From: Acinetobacter ursingii DSM 16037 = CIP 107286
GTDB lineage: Bacteria > Pseudomonadota > Gammaproteobacteria > Pseudomonadales > Moraxellaceae
Direction of reading: 5' to 3'
Assembly (NCBI RefSeq): GCF_000368825.1
Contig: NZ_KB849717.1
Coordinates: forward strand, 976,792-1,040,791
Length of the DNA: 64,000 bases
Shown: piece by piece, positions 19,404-28,866 of the stretch
How positions within the stretch are numbered: the first letter of the stretch is position 1
Layout of the letters: the number at the start of each line of letters is the position of its first letter
Position numbers and translations under genes: made by a program
Notes under the pieces: model-generated
Databases searched by the model: none
What the model saw: the letters and a program-made list of their open reading frames with translations, nothing else
Told to the model about the DNA's origin: nothing

Positions 19404-19434
19404 ATAAAAAAAGGGCAATTCATGCATTGCCCTT
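19404..19434 (-). terminator. Terminator after the metal-dependent hydrolase gene
   Basis: AAGGGCAAT and ATTGCCCTT pair around a six-base loop. On the minus strand the stem runs into a seven-base U-tract. Confidence 0.85.
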
Positions 19435-19451
19435 TGCATGAGCATTTAACT

Positions 19452-20333
19452 TTATAAACCCAGTTTGGCTTTCCAATTTTTTAACAACTCAACAGTATCT
19501 AAATCATTGGGATGAAATCCAGGTTTAAAATAAGCCAACATCTCACCCGTCATACCCGTAATAATCCCTTTTGACGGGCTATAGGCATATTTATAAATCA
19601 TCGTTAACTCTTTTAAATTGAGTTTTTTGTCTTCACGTAAAAGACGAACAACAAAAGAAGACTGCGTAACAAAGATCAGCCCCATTGCCACCAGTAATGC
19701 GGTATTACGCAAAGCATAAGCTTTTAAACCACGACCAAAAATACCCTCATACACATCGTAAGCCACGGCTTTATGTTCATTTTCTTCAACCGCATGCCAG
19801 AGCCACATATATTTCATGGTGTCATCGGTCATAAGTTCCTGAATATGAGGATTACGTAATAGTTCTGAAGCAATCGTTGCGGTAAAATGTTCAAGAGCTG
19901 TGGTTGCGGTTAAATCCACCATTTCCTGTGTCATGCCAAAAGGTTTCACTACTTTGGCAAAGACTTTACGACCTGTCTGAATGACCACATTAGTCTGTTT
20001 TTCTAATTTATTAACATCATGTCCATACTTTTGTGCTGATGCATTAAAACCTACATGCTCTTGAGTATGCATAGCTTCCTGACCAATGAAAGCACTGATC
20101 TCTTTTTGTAGCGCTTCATTGTCTTTAATCGCAGGATGATAACGAACTGCACGGACAGAATCGATAAAGAGTTTTTCGCCATCTGGAAATAAAGCAGACA
20201 ATGCGGTCATAAAATGGGTCAATCCTGCCGAACCATTCATCCAATATTCAGGTACATGGTCAAAATCAAAATTCATACGACGGACTGGAAAACTTGCACC
20301 CGCACGATTTGAAATATTTACCTTAGCATTCAT
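19452..20333 (-). CDS. Predicted metal-dependent hydrolase (PF10118 type)
   Basis: This 293-residue protein resembles the Pfam PF10118 family, whose activity is not well established. It is rich in helices and has ferritin-like metal-ligand patterns: FIGQEAMHTQEH (about 84-95), ALEHFTATIA (about 148-157) and WHAVEENEHKAVAYDVYE (about 179-196). These would supply two Glu/His sets for a di-metal site. A hydrophobic segment near residue 220 (NTALLVAMGLIFV) suggests membrane association. ATG 20333 has GAGGAG eight bases upstream; the ATG at 20339 is too close to that site. It is a single-gene unit with its own terminator. Confidence 0.8.
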   Translation of the reverse strand: MNAKVNISNRAGASFPVRRMNFDFDHVPEYWMNGSAGLTHFMTALSALFPDGEKLFIDSVRAVRYHPAIKDNEALQKEISAFIGQEAMHTQEHVGFNASAQKYGHDVNKLEKQTNVVIQTGRKVFAKVVKPFGMTQEMVDLTATTALEHFTATIASELLRNPHIQELMTDDTMKYMWLWHAVEENEHKAVAYDVYEGIFGRGLKAYALRNTALLVAMGLIFVTQSSFVVRLLREDKKLNLKELTMIYKYAYSPSKGIITGMTGEMLAYFKPGFHPNDLDTVELLKNWKAKLGL

Positions 20334-20566
20334 GCTCATTACTCCTCAATGACGCTGACGCCATTGCTATTTATTGTTTGTTTTCTTCGTTGTTATCATA
20401 CGGTATTGATCAAAAGCCTTAAGTGCAGTTAAGGACACAGAATTATCAGTTTAGGTCATGATGACAAAAAATATGGAGAATGATCTTTTCTAACGAACCT
20501 TAAAAGCTAAATAGCCAAAAACTATCACAAAAGCATGTCACTAAAGCATTATTTAAATTCAGGCAT

Positions 20567-20594
20567 AAAAAAACGCCCCAAACGGAGCGTTCTT
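20567..20594 (-). terminator. Terminator of the str operon after tuf
   Basis: On the minus strand AACGCTCC and GGGGCGTT (one G-U pair) close a GTTT loop and run into seven U. It lies just after the tuf stop. Confidence 0.88.
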
Positions 20595-20608
20595 TTACTA
20601 TAAAGTGA

Positions 20609-21799
20609 TTATGCAGTTACTTTCGCAACAACACCAGCACCTACAGTACGACCACCTTCACGAATCGCAAAACGTAGACCTGGGTCCATTGCGATCGGGT
20701 GGATCAATTCTACTGACATTTCTACGTTGTCACCTGGCATTACCATTTCCACGCCTTCTTTTAACTGGATTGCACCAGTTACGTCAGTGGTACGGAAATA
20801 GAACTGTGGACGGTAACCATTTAGGAATGGAGTATGACGACCACCTTCTTCTTTAGATAGTACGTATACTTCTGCGTCAAATTTAGTGTGTGGCTTGATC
20901 GCACCTGGCTTAGTCAATACTTGACCACGTTGTACGTCTTCACGCTTAGTACCACGTAACAACACACCACAGTTCTCGCCTGCACGACCTTCGTCAAGCA
21001 GTTTACGGAACATTTCAACGCCAGTCACTGTCGTAGTTTGAGTATCACGGATACCCACGATTTCAACTGATTCACCAACTTTAACGATACCCGATTCTAC
21101 ACGGCCAGTTACTACTGTACCACGACCAGAAATAGAGAATACGTCTTCGATTGGCATCAAGAATGCTTTGTCGATTGCACGCTCTGGCTCTGGGATATAA
21201 GAGTCAAGTGCAGCAACGAGGTCAAGAACTGATTTCTCGCCGTATTCGCCAGCATCGCCTTCCAACGCTTTAAGCGCAGAACCACGGATTACTGGAGTGT
21301 CATCACCTGGGAAGTCATAAGTAGAAAGAAGTTCACGAACTTCCATTTCTACTAGCTCAAGAAGCTCTTCGTCGTCTACTAGGTCGCATTTGTTTAAGAA
21401 TACGATGATGTAAGGTACACCCACCTGACGTGAAAGAAGGATGTGTTCACGAGTTTGTGGCATTGGACCATCAGTCGCAGCACATACAAGGATTGCACCA
21501 TCCATTTGAGCAGCACCAGTGATCATGTTTTTAACATAATCGGCGTGGCCTGGGCAGTCTACGTGCGCGTAGTGACGAATTGGAGAATCGTATTCTACGT
21601 GTGAAGTATTAATGGTAATACCACGTGCTTTTTCTTCAGGAGCTGAGTCGATTTGTGAGTAATCTTTCGCTTCACCGCCGTAAGTTTTCGCACAGATTGT
21701 TGCGATTGCAGCAGTAAGAGTTGTTTTACCATGGTCAACGTGACCAATTGTGCCCACGTTTACGTGTGGTTTATTACGTTCAAACTTAGCCTTAGCCAT
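20609..21799 (-). CDS. tuf: Elongation factor Tu
   Basis: EF-Tu is the GTPase that delivers aminoacyl-tRNA to the ribosome. The start at 21799 gives 396 residues beginning [12 protein letters not shown], and AAGGA lies seven bases upstream; the 13 extra codons in the open frame are not expected. The G1 loop GHVDHGKT is at about 19-26. DCPGHADY (G3) and NKCDLVD (G4) follow, and the C-terminal beta-barrels end [12 protein letters not shown]. It is the last gene of rpsL-rpsG-fusA-tuf and is followed by a strong terminator. A second tuf copy is common in this group but is not in this window. Confidence 0.97.
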   Translation of the reverse strand: MAKAKFERNKPHVNVGTIGHVDHGKTTLTAAIATICAKTYGGEAKDYSQIDSAPEEKARGITINTSHVEYDSPIRHYAHVDCPGHADYVKNMITGAAQMDGAILVCAATDGPMPQTREHILLSRQVGVPYIIVFLNKCDLVDDEELLELVEMEVRELLSTYDFPGDDTPVIRGSALKALEGDAGEYGEKSVLDLVAALDSYIPEPERAIDKAFLMPIEDVFSISGRGTVVTGRVESGIVKVGESVEIVGIRDTQTTTVTGVEMFRKLLDEGRAGENCGVLLRGTKREDVQRGQVLTKPGAIKPHTKFDAEVYVLSKEEGGRHTPFLNGYRPQFYFRTTDVTGAIQLKEGVEMVMPGDNVEMSVELIHPIAMDPGLRFAIREGGRTVGAGVVAKVTA

Positions 21800-21891
21800 G
21801 AGTTTTTCCTTTATAAACTGCTCATGAGGGTCGCTCATGAGCGCTTGGTTTTTTAACTAAAAATTAGTTTGGGCTTATAGTAATCGAAAGA

Positions 21892-24030
21892 TTACTCGTC
21901 GTCACCTTTTTTACCGCCTGACTGGAATTTCGCGATAATGCCTTCCGCCACATTACGTGGAGTCTCAGCATATTTAGCAAATTCCATTGAGTATGTCGCA
22001 CGACCTTGAGACATAGAACGCATTTGAGTTGCGTAACCAAACATCTCAGCAAGTGGAACTTCTGCTTTAATGGCTTTTGTTCCACCAGGAAGATCGTCCA
22101 TACCCTGAACCATACCACGACGACGGTTTAAGTCACCCATGATATCGCCCATGTAGTCTTCTGGAGTTTCTACTTCAACTTTCATGATTGGTTCAAGCAA
22201 AATAGGATCTGCTTTCATGAAACCATCACGGAAGGCATAAGAACCTGCCATTTTGAACGACAATTCATCAGAGTCGACATCATGGTAAGAACCATCAAAT
22301 AATGTCGCTTTGATACCCACAACGGGATAACCAGCCAAGACACCATTCTTCATACGTTCTTGAATACCTTTGTCAACCGCACCAAAGAATTCTTTAGGAA
22401 CTACACCACCAACAACTTCTTCAGCGAATTCGTACTCTTTACCAGCTTCTTCAACATCAAGCGGCTCAAGACGGACATATACGTGACCGAACTTACCTTT
22501 ACCACCCGTTTGACGTACGAATTTACCTTCTTGTTCAACTGACTTTTTGATCGTTTCACGGTAAGCAACCATTGGTTTACCAATGTTCGCTTCAACACCG
22601 AATTCACGCTTCATACGGTCAACGATGATGTCAAGGTGAAGCTCCCCCATACCCGCAATAATCGTTTGACCAGATTCTTCATCTGTACGAACGCGGAATG
22701 ATGGATCTTCTTTCGCCAAACGACCTAAAGCGATTGACATTTTTTCTTGGTCAGCTTTAGTTTTTGGTTCAACAGCCAAAGAAATTACTGGCTCTGGGAA
22801 TTCCATACGCTCAAGCGTAATGATGTTTTTCTCATCACACAGTGTATCACCTGTGGTTACGTCTTTAAGACCTACACACGCTGCGATATCACCTGCACGG
22901 ATTTCATCAAGATCTTGACGTTCGTTCGCATGCATTTGCACGATACGACCAATACGTTCACGCTTAGACTTCACAGGGTTATATACTGGGTCACCTTGTT
23001 TAAGGACACCAGAATAAACACGTACGAAAGTCAAGTTACCTACGAATTTGTCATTCATGATTTTGAATGCAAGTGCAGAGAACGGAGCTTCGTCAGATGC
23101 TTCACGAGATGCTTTAGTTTCAGCTTTGTCGTCAAGAATACCTTCAATCGCTTTTACTTCTGTTGGAGAAGGTAAGAATTGAATCACAGCATCCAACATA
23201 CGTTGAACACCTTTGTTCTTGAACGCAGAACCACATAGCATCACCTGAATTTCAGATGCCAATGTACGCGCACGAAGACCAGCGATGATGTCTTCTTTAG
23301 AAAGATCGCCTTCTTCTAGGTATTTGTCCATTAACTCTTCAGAAGCTTCAGCAGCTGCTTCAACCATGTTGGTACGCCATTCGTTAGCAGTATCAACAAG
23401 ATCAGCAGGAATCTCGCCGTATTCAAACTTCATACCTTGAGAAGCTTCATCCCAAATGATCGCTTTCATTTCGATCAGGTCAACAACACCTTGGAACGTA
23501 TCTTCTGCACCAATTGGCACAACGATAGGCACAGGATTACCGCCTAAACGAGTTTTAACTTGTTCCACTGCACGGAAGAAGTTAGCACCAGTACGGTCCA
23601 TCTTGTTTACAAACGCCAAACGAGGCACTTTATATTTGTTCGCTTGACGCCATACTGTTTCAGACTGAGGTTGTACACCACCCACTGCACAGTAAACCAT
23701 GCACGCACCATCAAGAACACGCATAGAACGTTCAACTTCGATCGTGAAGTCTACGTGTCCCGGGGTGTCAATGACGTTGATACGGTGTTGTTCGAACTGA
23801 TTCGCCATACCAGACCAGAAACAAGTCGTAGCAGCAGAAGTAATGGTAATACCACGTTCTTGCTCTTGTTCCATCCAGTCCATTGTTGCTGCACCGTCGT
23901 GTACTTCACCAATTTTGTGAGATACACCTGTGTAGAACAAAATACGTTCAGTTGTTGTAGTTTTACCTGCATCGATGTGAGCAGAAATACCGATGTTACG
24001 GTAACGGGTAATCGGGGTTTGACGAGCCAT
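21892..24030 (-). CDS. fusA: Elongation factor G
   Basis: EF-G is the GTPase that drives ribosomal translocation and, with RRF, recycles ribosomes. The 712-residue product has the G1 loop AHIDAGKT at about 17-24, DTPGHVDF, and NKMDRTGA. The domain III-V sequences include [21 protein letters not shown] written in two parts: GMGELHLDI and [17 protein letters not shown] precedes the ATG. It is third in the str operon, with 183 bases between rpsG and fusA that hold a small ORF and a hairpin. Several long reading frames on the opposite strand inside this gene are shadows of its biased codon use. Confidence 0.97.
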   Translation of the reverse strand: MARQTPITRYRNIGISAHIDAGKTTTTERILFYTGVSHKIGEVHDGAATMDWMEQEQERGITITSAATTCFWSGMANQFEQHRINVIDTPGHVDFTIEVERSMRVLDGACMVYCAVGGVQPQSETVWRQANKYKVPRLAFVNKMDRTGANFFRAVEQVKTRLGGNPVPIVVPIGAEDTFQGVVDLIEMKAIIWDEASQGMKFEYGEIPADLVDTANEWRTNMVEAAAEASEELMDKYLEEGDLSKEDIIAGLRARTLASEIQVMLCGSAFKNKGVQRMLDAVIQFLPSPTEVKAIEGILDDKAETKASREASDEAPFSALAFKIMNDKFVGNLTFVRVYSGVLKQGDPVYNPVKSKRERIGRIVQMHANERQDLDEIRAGDIAACVGLKDVTTGDTLCDEKNIITLERMEFPEPVISLAVEPKTKADQEKMSIALGRLAKEDPSFRVRTDEESGQTIIAGMGELHLDIIVDRMKREFGVEANIGKPMVAYRETIKKSVEQEGKFVRQTGGKGKFGHVYVRLEPLDVEEAGKEYEFAEEVVGGVVPKEFFGAVDKGIQERMKNGVLAGYPVVGIKATLFDGSYHDVDSDELSFKMAGSYAFRDGFMKADPILLEPIMKVEVETPEDYMGDIMGDLNRRRGMVQGMDDLPGGTKAIKAEVPLAEMFGYATQMRSMSQGRATYSMEFAKYAETPRNVAEGIIAKFQSGGKKGDDE

Positions 24031-24069
24031 GATGACTTACATTCCTAAATATGATGTTTAAAACAGGAC

Positions 24070-24090
24070 GCACCAATACAGGATTGATGC
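24070..24090 (-). other. Hairpin between rpsG and fusA
   Basis: GCACCAAT and ATTGATGC on the plus strand pair with one G-U wobble (read as RNA on the minus strand) around a five-base loop. It lies about 40 bases upstream of the fusA start. Confidence 0.4.
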
Positions 24091-24116
24091 GCGCGAATAC
24101 TCACAGTGGGGGCAAC

Positions 24117-24179
24117 TTAAATACCCGCAAATCCCCCGCTAGGGTAAAGTGCGATGTTAAATCGAGATGCGGTACGCAT
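24117..24179 (-). CDS. Candidate 20-residue ORF between rpsG and fusA
   Basis: An ATG at 24179 is preceded by AGGAG seven bases upstream, a better site than many genes here have. It opens a 20-codon frame whose product begins MRTASRFNIALYP and ends GGFAGI. It lies inside the str operon, 34 bases after the rpsG stop. It could be a translated leader that couples rpsG and fusA translation, or it could be chance. Nothing in the peptide is recognisable. Confidence 0.4.
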   Translation of the reverse strand: MRTASRFNIALYPSGGFAGI

Positions 24180-24213
24180 GAGTATTCTCCTGATAAGGGA
24201 CTGTTTTATCCGC

Positions 24214-24684
24214 TTAGAAACGGTAATGAGAGAAGGCTTTGTTCGCTTCAGCCATACGGTGCACGTCTTCACGTTTTTTGATTGCAGCACCTTTGCCTTC
24301 AGCTGCATCAAGCAACTCGCCAGCAAGACGTAAAGCCATAGTTTTTTCAGAACGCTTTGCAGCAGCATCTACTAACCAACGCATCGCTAGGGCAGTACGA
24401 CGGGATGGGCGCACTTCCATAGGAACTTGATAAGTAGCACCACCAACACGGCGTGCTTTTACTTCGACCATAGGGCGAACTTTTTCAAGCGTAGCTTCAA
24501 AAAATTCAACTGGGTCTACTTTATTTTTTTCTTGAACGCGGTCTAAAGCACCGTAAACGATACTTTCTGCAATCGATTTTTTACCGTCTTGCATAACGTG
24601 GTTCATAAATTTAGCGATTGTTTGGCTGCTGAATTTTGGATCTGGAAGGATCTCACGAGCAGCGACTACGCGACGTCTTGGCAT
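24214..24684 (-). CDS. rpsG: 30S ribosomal protein S7
   Basis: S7 nucleates assembly of the 16S rRNA 3' major domain and contacts tRNA at the E site. The 156-residue product has the expected start [16 protein letters not shown], then the segments [25 protein letters not shown] and [13 protein letters not shown]. Length equals the usual 156. In E. coli S7 represses its own operon by binding the rpsL-rpsG spacer; here that 157-base spacer also contains a possible stem. It is second in the operon, transcribed towards fusA. Confidence 0.96.
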   Translation of the reverse strand: MPRRRVVAAREILPDPKFSSQTIAKFMNHVMQDGKKSIAESIVYGALDRVQEKNKVDPVEFFEATLEKVRPMVEVKARRVGGATYQVPMEVRPSRRTALAMRWLVDAAAKRSEKTMALRLAGELLDAAEGKGAAIKKREDVHRMAEANKAFSHYRF

Positions 24685-24704
24685 TTTAAAACTACCTATA
24701 AATA

Positions 24705-24743
24705 TGACACTTCAGGGTGATCCAGCAGATTGTGCAAGTGTCA
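24705..24743 (-). promoter_or_regulatory. Possible S7-responsive stem upstream of rpsG
   Basis: TGACACTT and AAGTGTCA form an eight-pair stem with a 23-base loop, 20 bases upstream of rpsG. Its position matches the E. coli site where S7 binds for feedback control. Its identity as an S7 target is inference. Confidence 0.4.
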
Positions 24744-24841
24744 TGCACGCTACGCTGGCCTTACTATACGTCGCTTGAATTTCAATTTGAAATCTGGACA
24801 AGCGAAACGCTAAAGGATTGCAGCTTGGAACGACTTAAGAA

Positions 24842-25216
24842 TTACTTCTTAGGACGTTTCGCACCGTATTTAGAACGAGACTGGTTACGATCTTTCACAC
24901 CAGCACAGTCTAAAGAACCGCGAACGGTATGGTAACGTACACCTGGTAAGTCTTTAACACGACCACCACGGATAAGAACAACACTGTGCTCTTGTAGGTT
25001 ATGACCTTCACCACCGATGTAGCTAGAAACTTCAAAACCAGAAGTTAAGCGAACACGGCAAACCTTACGCATTGCTGAGTTAGGTTTTTTAGGGGTAGTG
25101 GTATAAACACGTGTACATACACCACGACGTTGTGGACAAGCCTTCAACGCAGGAACTTTGGATTTTTCAACCAAAGTTGTGCGACCCTTACGGATCAACT
25201 GATTTGTTGTTGCCAT
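24842..25216 (-). CDS. rpsL: 30S ribosomal protein S12
   Basis: S12 controls decoding accuracy in the 30S A site. The 124-residue product has [32 protein letters not shown] and [13 protein letters not shown]. The lysines that correspond to E. coli K43 and K88 are both present, so no classic streptomycin-resistance substitution is seen. GGGAG lies nine bases before the ATG. It is first in the str operon, and a sigma70 promoter with a leader hairpin lies directly upstream. Confidence 0.97.
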
Positions 25217-25236
25217 ATGGCAATTCTCCCGTTAAT

Positions 25237-25271
25237 AAAAAACCTCAAAAAGAAAACACCTCTTTTTGAGG
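25237..25271 (-). terminator. Terminator-like hairpin in the rpsL leader (possible attenuator)
   Basis: On the minus strand CCTCAAAAAG and CTTTTTGAGG form a ten-pair stem with a nine-base loop, followed at once by six U, about 20 bases before the rpsL ATG. The predicted transcription start of the rpsL promoter lies at the base of this stem, so the hairpin would sit at the very 5' end of the str mRNA. Confidence 0.65.
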
Positions 25272-25278
25272 GCATACA

Positions 25279-25307
25279 ATTGTAAGCCAAGATATAAAAA
25301 TGGTCAA
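25279..25307 (-). promoter_or_regulatory. Sigma70 promoter of rpsL-rpsG-fusA-tuf
   Basis: Minus-strand TTGACC (25302-25307) and TACAAT (25279-25284) are separated by exactly 17 bases. Each hexamer differs from consensus at one position. The start site should fall near 25272. Confidence 0.8.
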
Positions 25308-25338
25308 CATTGGCATGGTTCGCAAATGTTGACCATTT
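25298..25338. repeat. 14-base inverted repeat overlapping the rpsL -35 box
   Basis: AAATGGTCAACATT (25298-25311) and its perfect complement (25325-25338) are separated by 13 bases. The left arm contains the rpsL -35. On the minus strand the stem runs into TTTTTATATC, so it can also be the terminator of the EcsC-family gene upstream. Confidence 0.7.
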
Positions 25339-25408
25339 CTGGCATTGCTGCGCTTTTTATTGTTCAGCACCCTAACAGGCTTTGTTTAAGTTTTGATGAC
25401 AAAAAACT

Positions 25409-26818
25409 CTATTCAGTTTTAGGTTTAACGCTACGCTTGCGCTTCGGTTTAGCAACCTCAGCTTCAACATTAGCCTCTATCGCTTCTAATTCAGGCACTG
25501 GTGCAGTTTTTTCAGTCAAGGCAGGCTGTTGCTCAGTTTGCTCGTGCGGCTCAACGTATTGTTCAGCCAATGAATGAATACCCTCTTCAACCTTTTGCGC
25601 TGAATCCTGCTGTGTTGGTGCAGTCCGAGGCTTACGCGCTTTAACTGTGACTTTCTTTATGCTTGCTGAAGTTGTCGGTACATCAACGCCTTGTTTAATT
25701 TCCTGAGTACTAGGTTGCTCTAGTTGCTGAGAAATGGCTTGAGTATTGGGACTGATCAATGAATGCTTGGCTTTTCCAACCTGTTGTTCCAAGGCTAAAT
25801 ATGCCTTAAGTGGCGAAATCTGTGCATCAGGATGTTGTAATAAATAATGACGTGCACCACCAAAAATTGCCTGAGATTTTTGCCCAGCATCTTCAATTAA
25901 ACGCCAGCTATAAATCGCACTCACCGTTGCTCCTGCAAGTGGACTTAATTTTCCAATCGCAGAAAACTTAGAAAAACCATTTAACCATTTATACTTAAAC
26001 TGTCCCTGATCATCAACCAACCATTTTTTCAAAAACTCAGTATCATTAGTTGAACCTAAAAGTTGCTGAAACTGCGATAAATCATGAGTTTGGAGCATAT
26101 TTTTTAAAGTCTTGATCGCCATGAGCAATGTTTGCTTTTCTGCAACCAATCCCAAATCAATTTCTTTAAAAACAAATTCAACAATATCTTGCTCTTGTTG
26201 TTGGTTCAGTTCAAAACCATGCGCGCGACCTGTCTGATAGATCGTTCTTAACGCCAATGCCAGTGAAAAAGGCACATCAACCGCAGCACCGACTATACCT
26301 GTTGCACCACTGACCGCACCTTGAGCAACAGCTAAAATTTTATTTTGTTCAATCAATGCCTGACTGATCCGTTGTGAACGATCAGGGTTATTTTGAAGTT
26401 CTTGTAGTGACTTCGCACCTGCCTCTTCCAAAACCTTAGTGGCAGAGCTGGTTTGTTCGGTAAAATCATTTAATCGATCAAATAGATAATCTGAAATTTT
26501 TTCATTAATTTCTGGCGATAAAAAACTGGCCACACTGTAAATGCGATTGTAATGACGACCTAATAATTGCTGTGAGACTTTAGGTAAATGCTGACGCAAC
26601 ATTTGCTGTGGATTTTCGTATTGTTCAACTTCCAATGGATTTTTTACACGCGCGCTTCCATCCACTGTACGTGCCTGATCAACAGCCGTGTTTATTTTTG
26701 AAACTGTGCCAGGTGCAACATGACCTAAAGCATTTAAACCACTGGAACTGAGCTTTTTAGCCACTCCAAACGCCGTGCCAAGCAAACTTTGCGATTGATT
26801 ATTATTAGAATTTGTCAT
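25409..26818 (-). CDS. EcsC-family protein
   Basis: This 469-residue protein has an EcsC-type domain in the middle (about 105-330). GIVGAAVDVPFSLALALRTI and YQTGRAHGFEL mark the small hydrophobic helices of that family, and EIDLGLVAEKQTLL and GKLSPLAGATVSAIYSWRL follow. The last 90 residues are low-complexity, with basic patches (KARKPR, KPKRKRSVKPK) and Glu/Gln-rich stretches. The domain's role is not well defined; the founding gene lies in an ABC-transporter operon of Bacillus. ATG 26818 has GAGG six bases upstream. It is transcribed alone, towards the str operon and divergent from fabB. Confidence 0.8.
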   Translation of the reverse strand: MTNSNNNQSQSLLGTAFGVAKKLSSSGLNALGHVAPGTVSKINTAVDQARTVDGSARVKNPLEVEQYENPQQMLRQHLPKVSQQLLGRHYNRIYSVASFLSPEINEKISDYLFDRLNDFTEQTSSATKVLEEAGAKSLQELQNNPDRSQRISQALIEQNKILAVAQGAVSGATGIVGAAVDVPFSLALALRTIYQTGRAHGFELNQQQEQDIVEFVFKEIDLGLVAEKQTLLMAIKTLKNMLQTHDLSQFQQLLGSTNDTEFLKKWLVDDQGQFKYKWLNGFSKFSAIGKLSPLAGATVSAIYSWRLIEDAGQKSQAIFGGARHYLLQHPDAQISPLKAYLALEQQVGKAKHSLISPNTQAISQQLEQPSTQEIKQGVDVPTTSASIKKVTVKARKPRTAPTQQDSAQKVEEGIHSLAEQYVEPHEQTEQQPALTEKTAPVPELEAIEANVEAEVAKPKRKRSVKPKTE

Positions 26819-27116
26819 CAAGTACCTCTATGTTTTGATTCTTGCATTTAGTGATAAATACTAGGTGTAGTGTGGACTTATCTCAACTTTAATCTGTTTC
26901 TTTTGGTAAAGCATTGTCTCAAATAACCTAGATACCACATGATTTTTGTCTTTGTGCAATGCGCATAAAATTTGCCATAAGAATTGAAAATTCTTTCTGT
27001 TATCATGACATCAATCTCAAACATGAGTGACGCAATTCTTCGGGCTTTAATCTCCCTCTATCAATAATGTCGAATTTCGTCGCACTCAAAACCATCACCA
27101 TATAAGGGATCTGTAG

Positions 27117-28346
27117 ATGAAACGTGTTGTAATCACTGGCATGGGGATTAACTCATGCATCGGTAACTCCTTGGAAGAGGTCACTCATTCACTTCAAAAT
27201 GGAATCTCTGGGACACGTTTTAACCCATCTTATGCTGAACTCAACTTTAAGAGTCATGTTAGTGCGGCAGCGGAACAAAACTTTGATCATATTGATCGTA
27301 AAATTAAACGGTTTATGGGCGTGTGTGCGATGTACGCATACAATGCAGCGGTCGATGCTGTTCAACATGCTGGCTTAAAAGTCGAAGATTTAGCAGGTAA
27401 TCCGCGTTATGGTATCGCGGGTGGTAGTGGTGGTAACTCAACACATTCTGTGGTTGAAATGGTCGAACTGCTTGAAGAAAAAGGTGCACGTAAAGTCGGG
27501 CCTTTCTTCGTACCGCGTAATATGAGTAACACCATCACTGCAAACGTAGGCGTTGCATTTAAACTTCAAGGCGTGGCTCACTCTATTACCAGTGCATGTG
27601 CAACTTCTGCCGATGCAATTGGTTATGCGTTTAACCTGATTCAGCTCGGCAAACAAGATTTAATGCTGGCAGGTGGTGGTGAAGAAGACCACTGGTCACA
27701 AAGCCTATTGTTTGATGCCATGGGCGCATTATGTTCAAAATACAATGATACGCCTGAAACGGCTTCTCGTCCCTATTCAGCAGACCGTGATGGTTTTGTG
27801 ATTGCGGGTGGTGGCGGTTTCGTAGTGCTTGAATCACTTGAACATGCACAGGCACGCGGTGCAAACATCCTTGCTGAAGTTGTAGCTTATGCGGCAAACT
27901 CTGACGGAGCAGACATGGTTGCCCCAAGTGGTGAAGGCGCAACCCGTTGTATCCTGATGGCACTGGATGAAGCCAAACAACATGGTGTAGAGAAGATTGA
28001 TTATGTCAATACACACGGCACTTCGACACCAGCGGGTGATGTGACCGAGCTTAAAGCCATGGAACGCGCGTTTGGTGAAGGTCAAGTTCCAGCGATCAGC
28101 TCAACCAAATCGATGACAGGTCATAGCTTGGGCGCAGCAGGTGTACAGGAAGCGATTTATTCTGTCCTAATGATGCAAAATGACTTTATCGCACCGAACA
28201 TTAACGTGACTGAATTGGATGAAGGTGCTAAAGGTTTTGATATCGTACTTGAAAAACGTGATGCAAAACTGAATACTGTCATGAGTAACAGTTTTGGTTT
28301 TGGCGGCGTCAACGCCTGCCTCATTTTCAAGAAGTGGGATGCCTAA
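27117..28346 (+). CDS. fabB: 3-oxoacyl-ACP synthase I (FabB)
   Basis: This enzyme condenses malonyl-ACP with growing acyl-ACP and is needed for unsaturated fatty acids in FabA/FabB bacteria. The 409-residue product has the nucleophile C161 in SACATSADA, and the catalytic histidines H300 in NTHGTSTPAGD and H336 in KSMTGHSLGA. NSFGFGGVNACLI is at the C-terminus. The TPAGD variant after the first histidine is typical of FabB rather than FabF. AGGGA sits eight bases before the ATG. hemJ starts 20 bases after the stop and is likely co-transcribed. No fabA is next to it. Confidence 0.93.
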   Translation: MKRVVITGMGINSCIGNSLEEVTHSLQNGISGTRFNPSYAELNFKSHVSAAAEQNFDHIDRKIKRFMGVCAMYAYNAAVDAVQHAGLKVEDLAGNPRYGIAGGSGGNSTHSVVEMVELLEEKGARKVGPFFVPRNMSNTITANVGVAFKLQGVAHSITSACATSADAIGYAFNLIQLGKQDLMLAGGGEEDHWSQSLLFDAMGALCSKYNDTPETASRPYSADRDGFVIAGGGGFVVLESLEHAQARGANILAEVVAYAANSDGADMVAPSGEGATRCILMALDEAKQHGVEKIDYVNTHGTSTPAGDVTELKAMERAFGEGQVPAISSTKSMTGHSLGAAGVQEAIYSVLMMQNDFIAPNINVTELDEGAKGFDIVLEKRDAKLNTVMSNSFGFGGVNACLIFKKWDA

Positions 28347-28366
28347 TATCCCACTAGGGATAATCG

Positions 28367-28819
28367 ATGGATGCACCGACTGATGCTTTCCTTTGGGTAA
28401 AAGCATTACATATCATAGCTGTAGTATGCTGGTTCGCGGCATTGTTTTATTTGCCGCGTCTCTATGTCTATCACGCCATGAGCGAAGATACGATTAGTCA
28501 TCAACGCTTTGAAGTGATGGAGCGCAAACTATATCGGGGAATTATGTGGCCATCCATGATTGCCACTTTAATTACTGCTCACTTTTTGGTGGATTGGGGT
28601 GATGCCACACAGCATTATCATCAGGCGGTATGGTTTTATCTCAAGGTTGCTTTAGTTGCGCTTTTAGTGATTTACCACTTTGTCTGTGGTTATTATCGCA
28701 AAAAACTGATTGGCAATGCGCATTATAAATCACATAAGTTCTGGCGGTTTTTTAATGAAATGCCAACTCTGATTTTATTTGCCGTGGTGATTTTAGTGGT
28801 GGTTAAACCGCAATTTTAA
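28367..28819 (+). CDS. hemJ: Protoporphyrinogen IX oxidase HemJ
   Basis: HemJ is the small membrane protoporphyrinogen oxidase used by bacteria without HemG or HemY, including Acinetobacter. It makes protoporphyrin IX for heme. The 150-residue product has four hydrophobic helices and the conserved N-terminal ALHIIAVVCWFAALFYLPRL, which contains the family histidine. KLYRGIMWPSMIAT follows, and FWRFFNEMPTL is near the end. AGGGATAATCG precedes the ATG. It shares its transcript with fabB and ends at a terminator. Confidence 0.93.
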   Translation: MDAPTDAFLWVKALHIIAVVCWFAALFYLPRLYVYHAMSEDTISHQRFEVMERKLYRGIMWPSMIATLITAHFLVDWGDATQHYHQAVWFYLKVALVALLVIYHFVCGYYRKKLIGNAHYKSHKFWRFFNEMPTLILFAVVILVVVKPQF

Positions 28820-28838
28820 AATAGACCATACGCATCAA

Positions 28839-28866
28839 AAGCCTCAGTTGGCCTGAGGCTTTTTTC
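28839..28866 (+). terminator. Terminator after hemJ
   Basis: AGCCTCAG and CTGAGGCT pair around a short loop and are followed by six T. The stem contains the TGA stop of the convergent acyltransferase gene. Confidence 0.85.

Noticed and set aside
21800..21838. 13-codon N-terminal extension of EF-Tu
   Set aside because: EF-Tu begins MAKAKFERN with AAGGA seven bases upstream of ATG 21799; the extension has no ribosome site and matches no EF-Tu.
22747..24048. Long plus-strand reading frames (142 and 162 codons) opposite fusA
   Set aside because: They are antisense to a highly conserved gene with strongly biased codons, have no ribosome site, and give Cys/Thr/Phe-rich, unprotein-like sequences.
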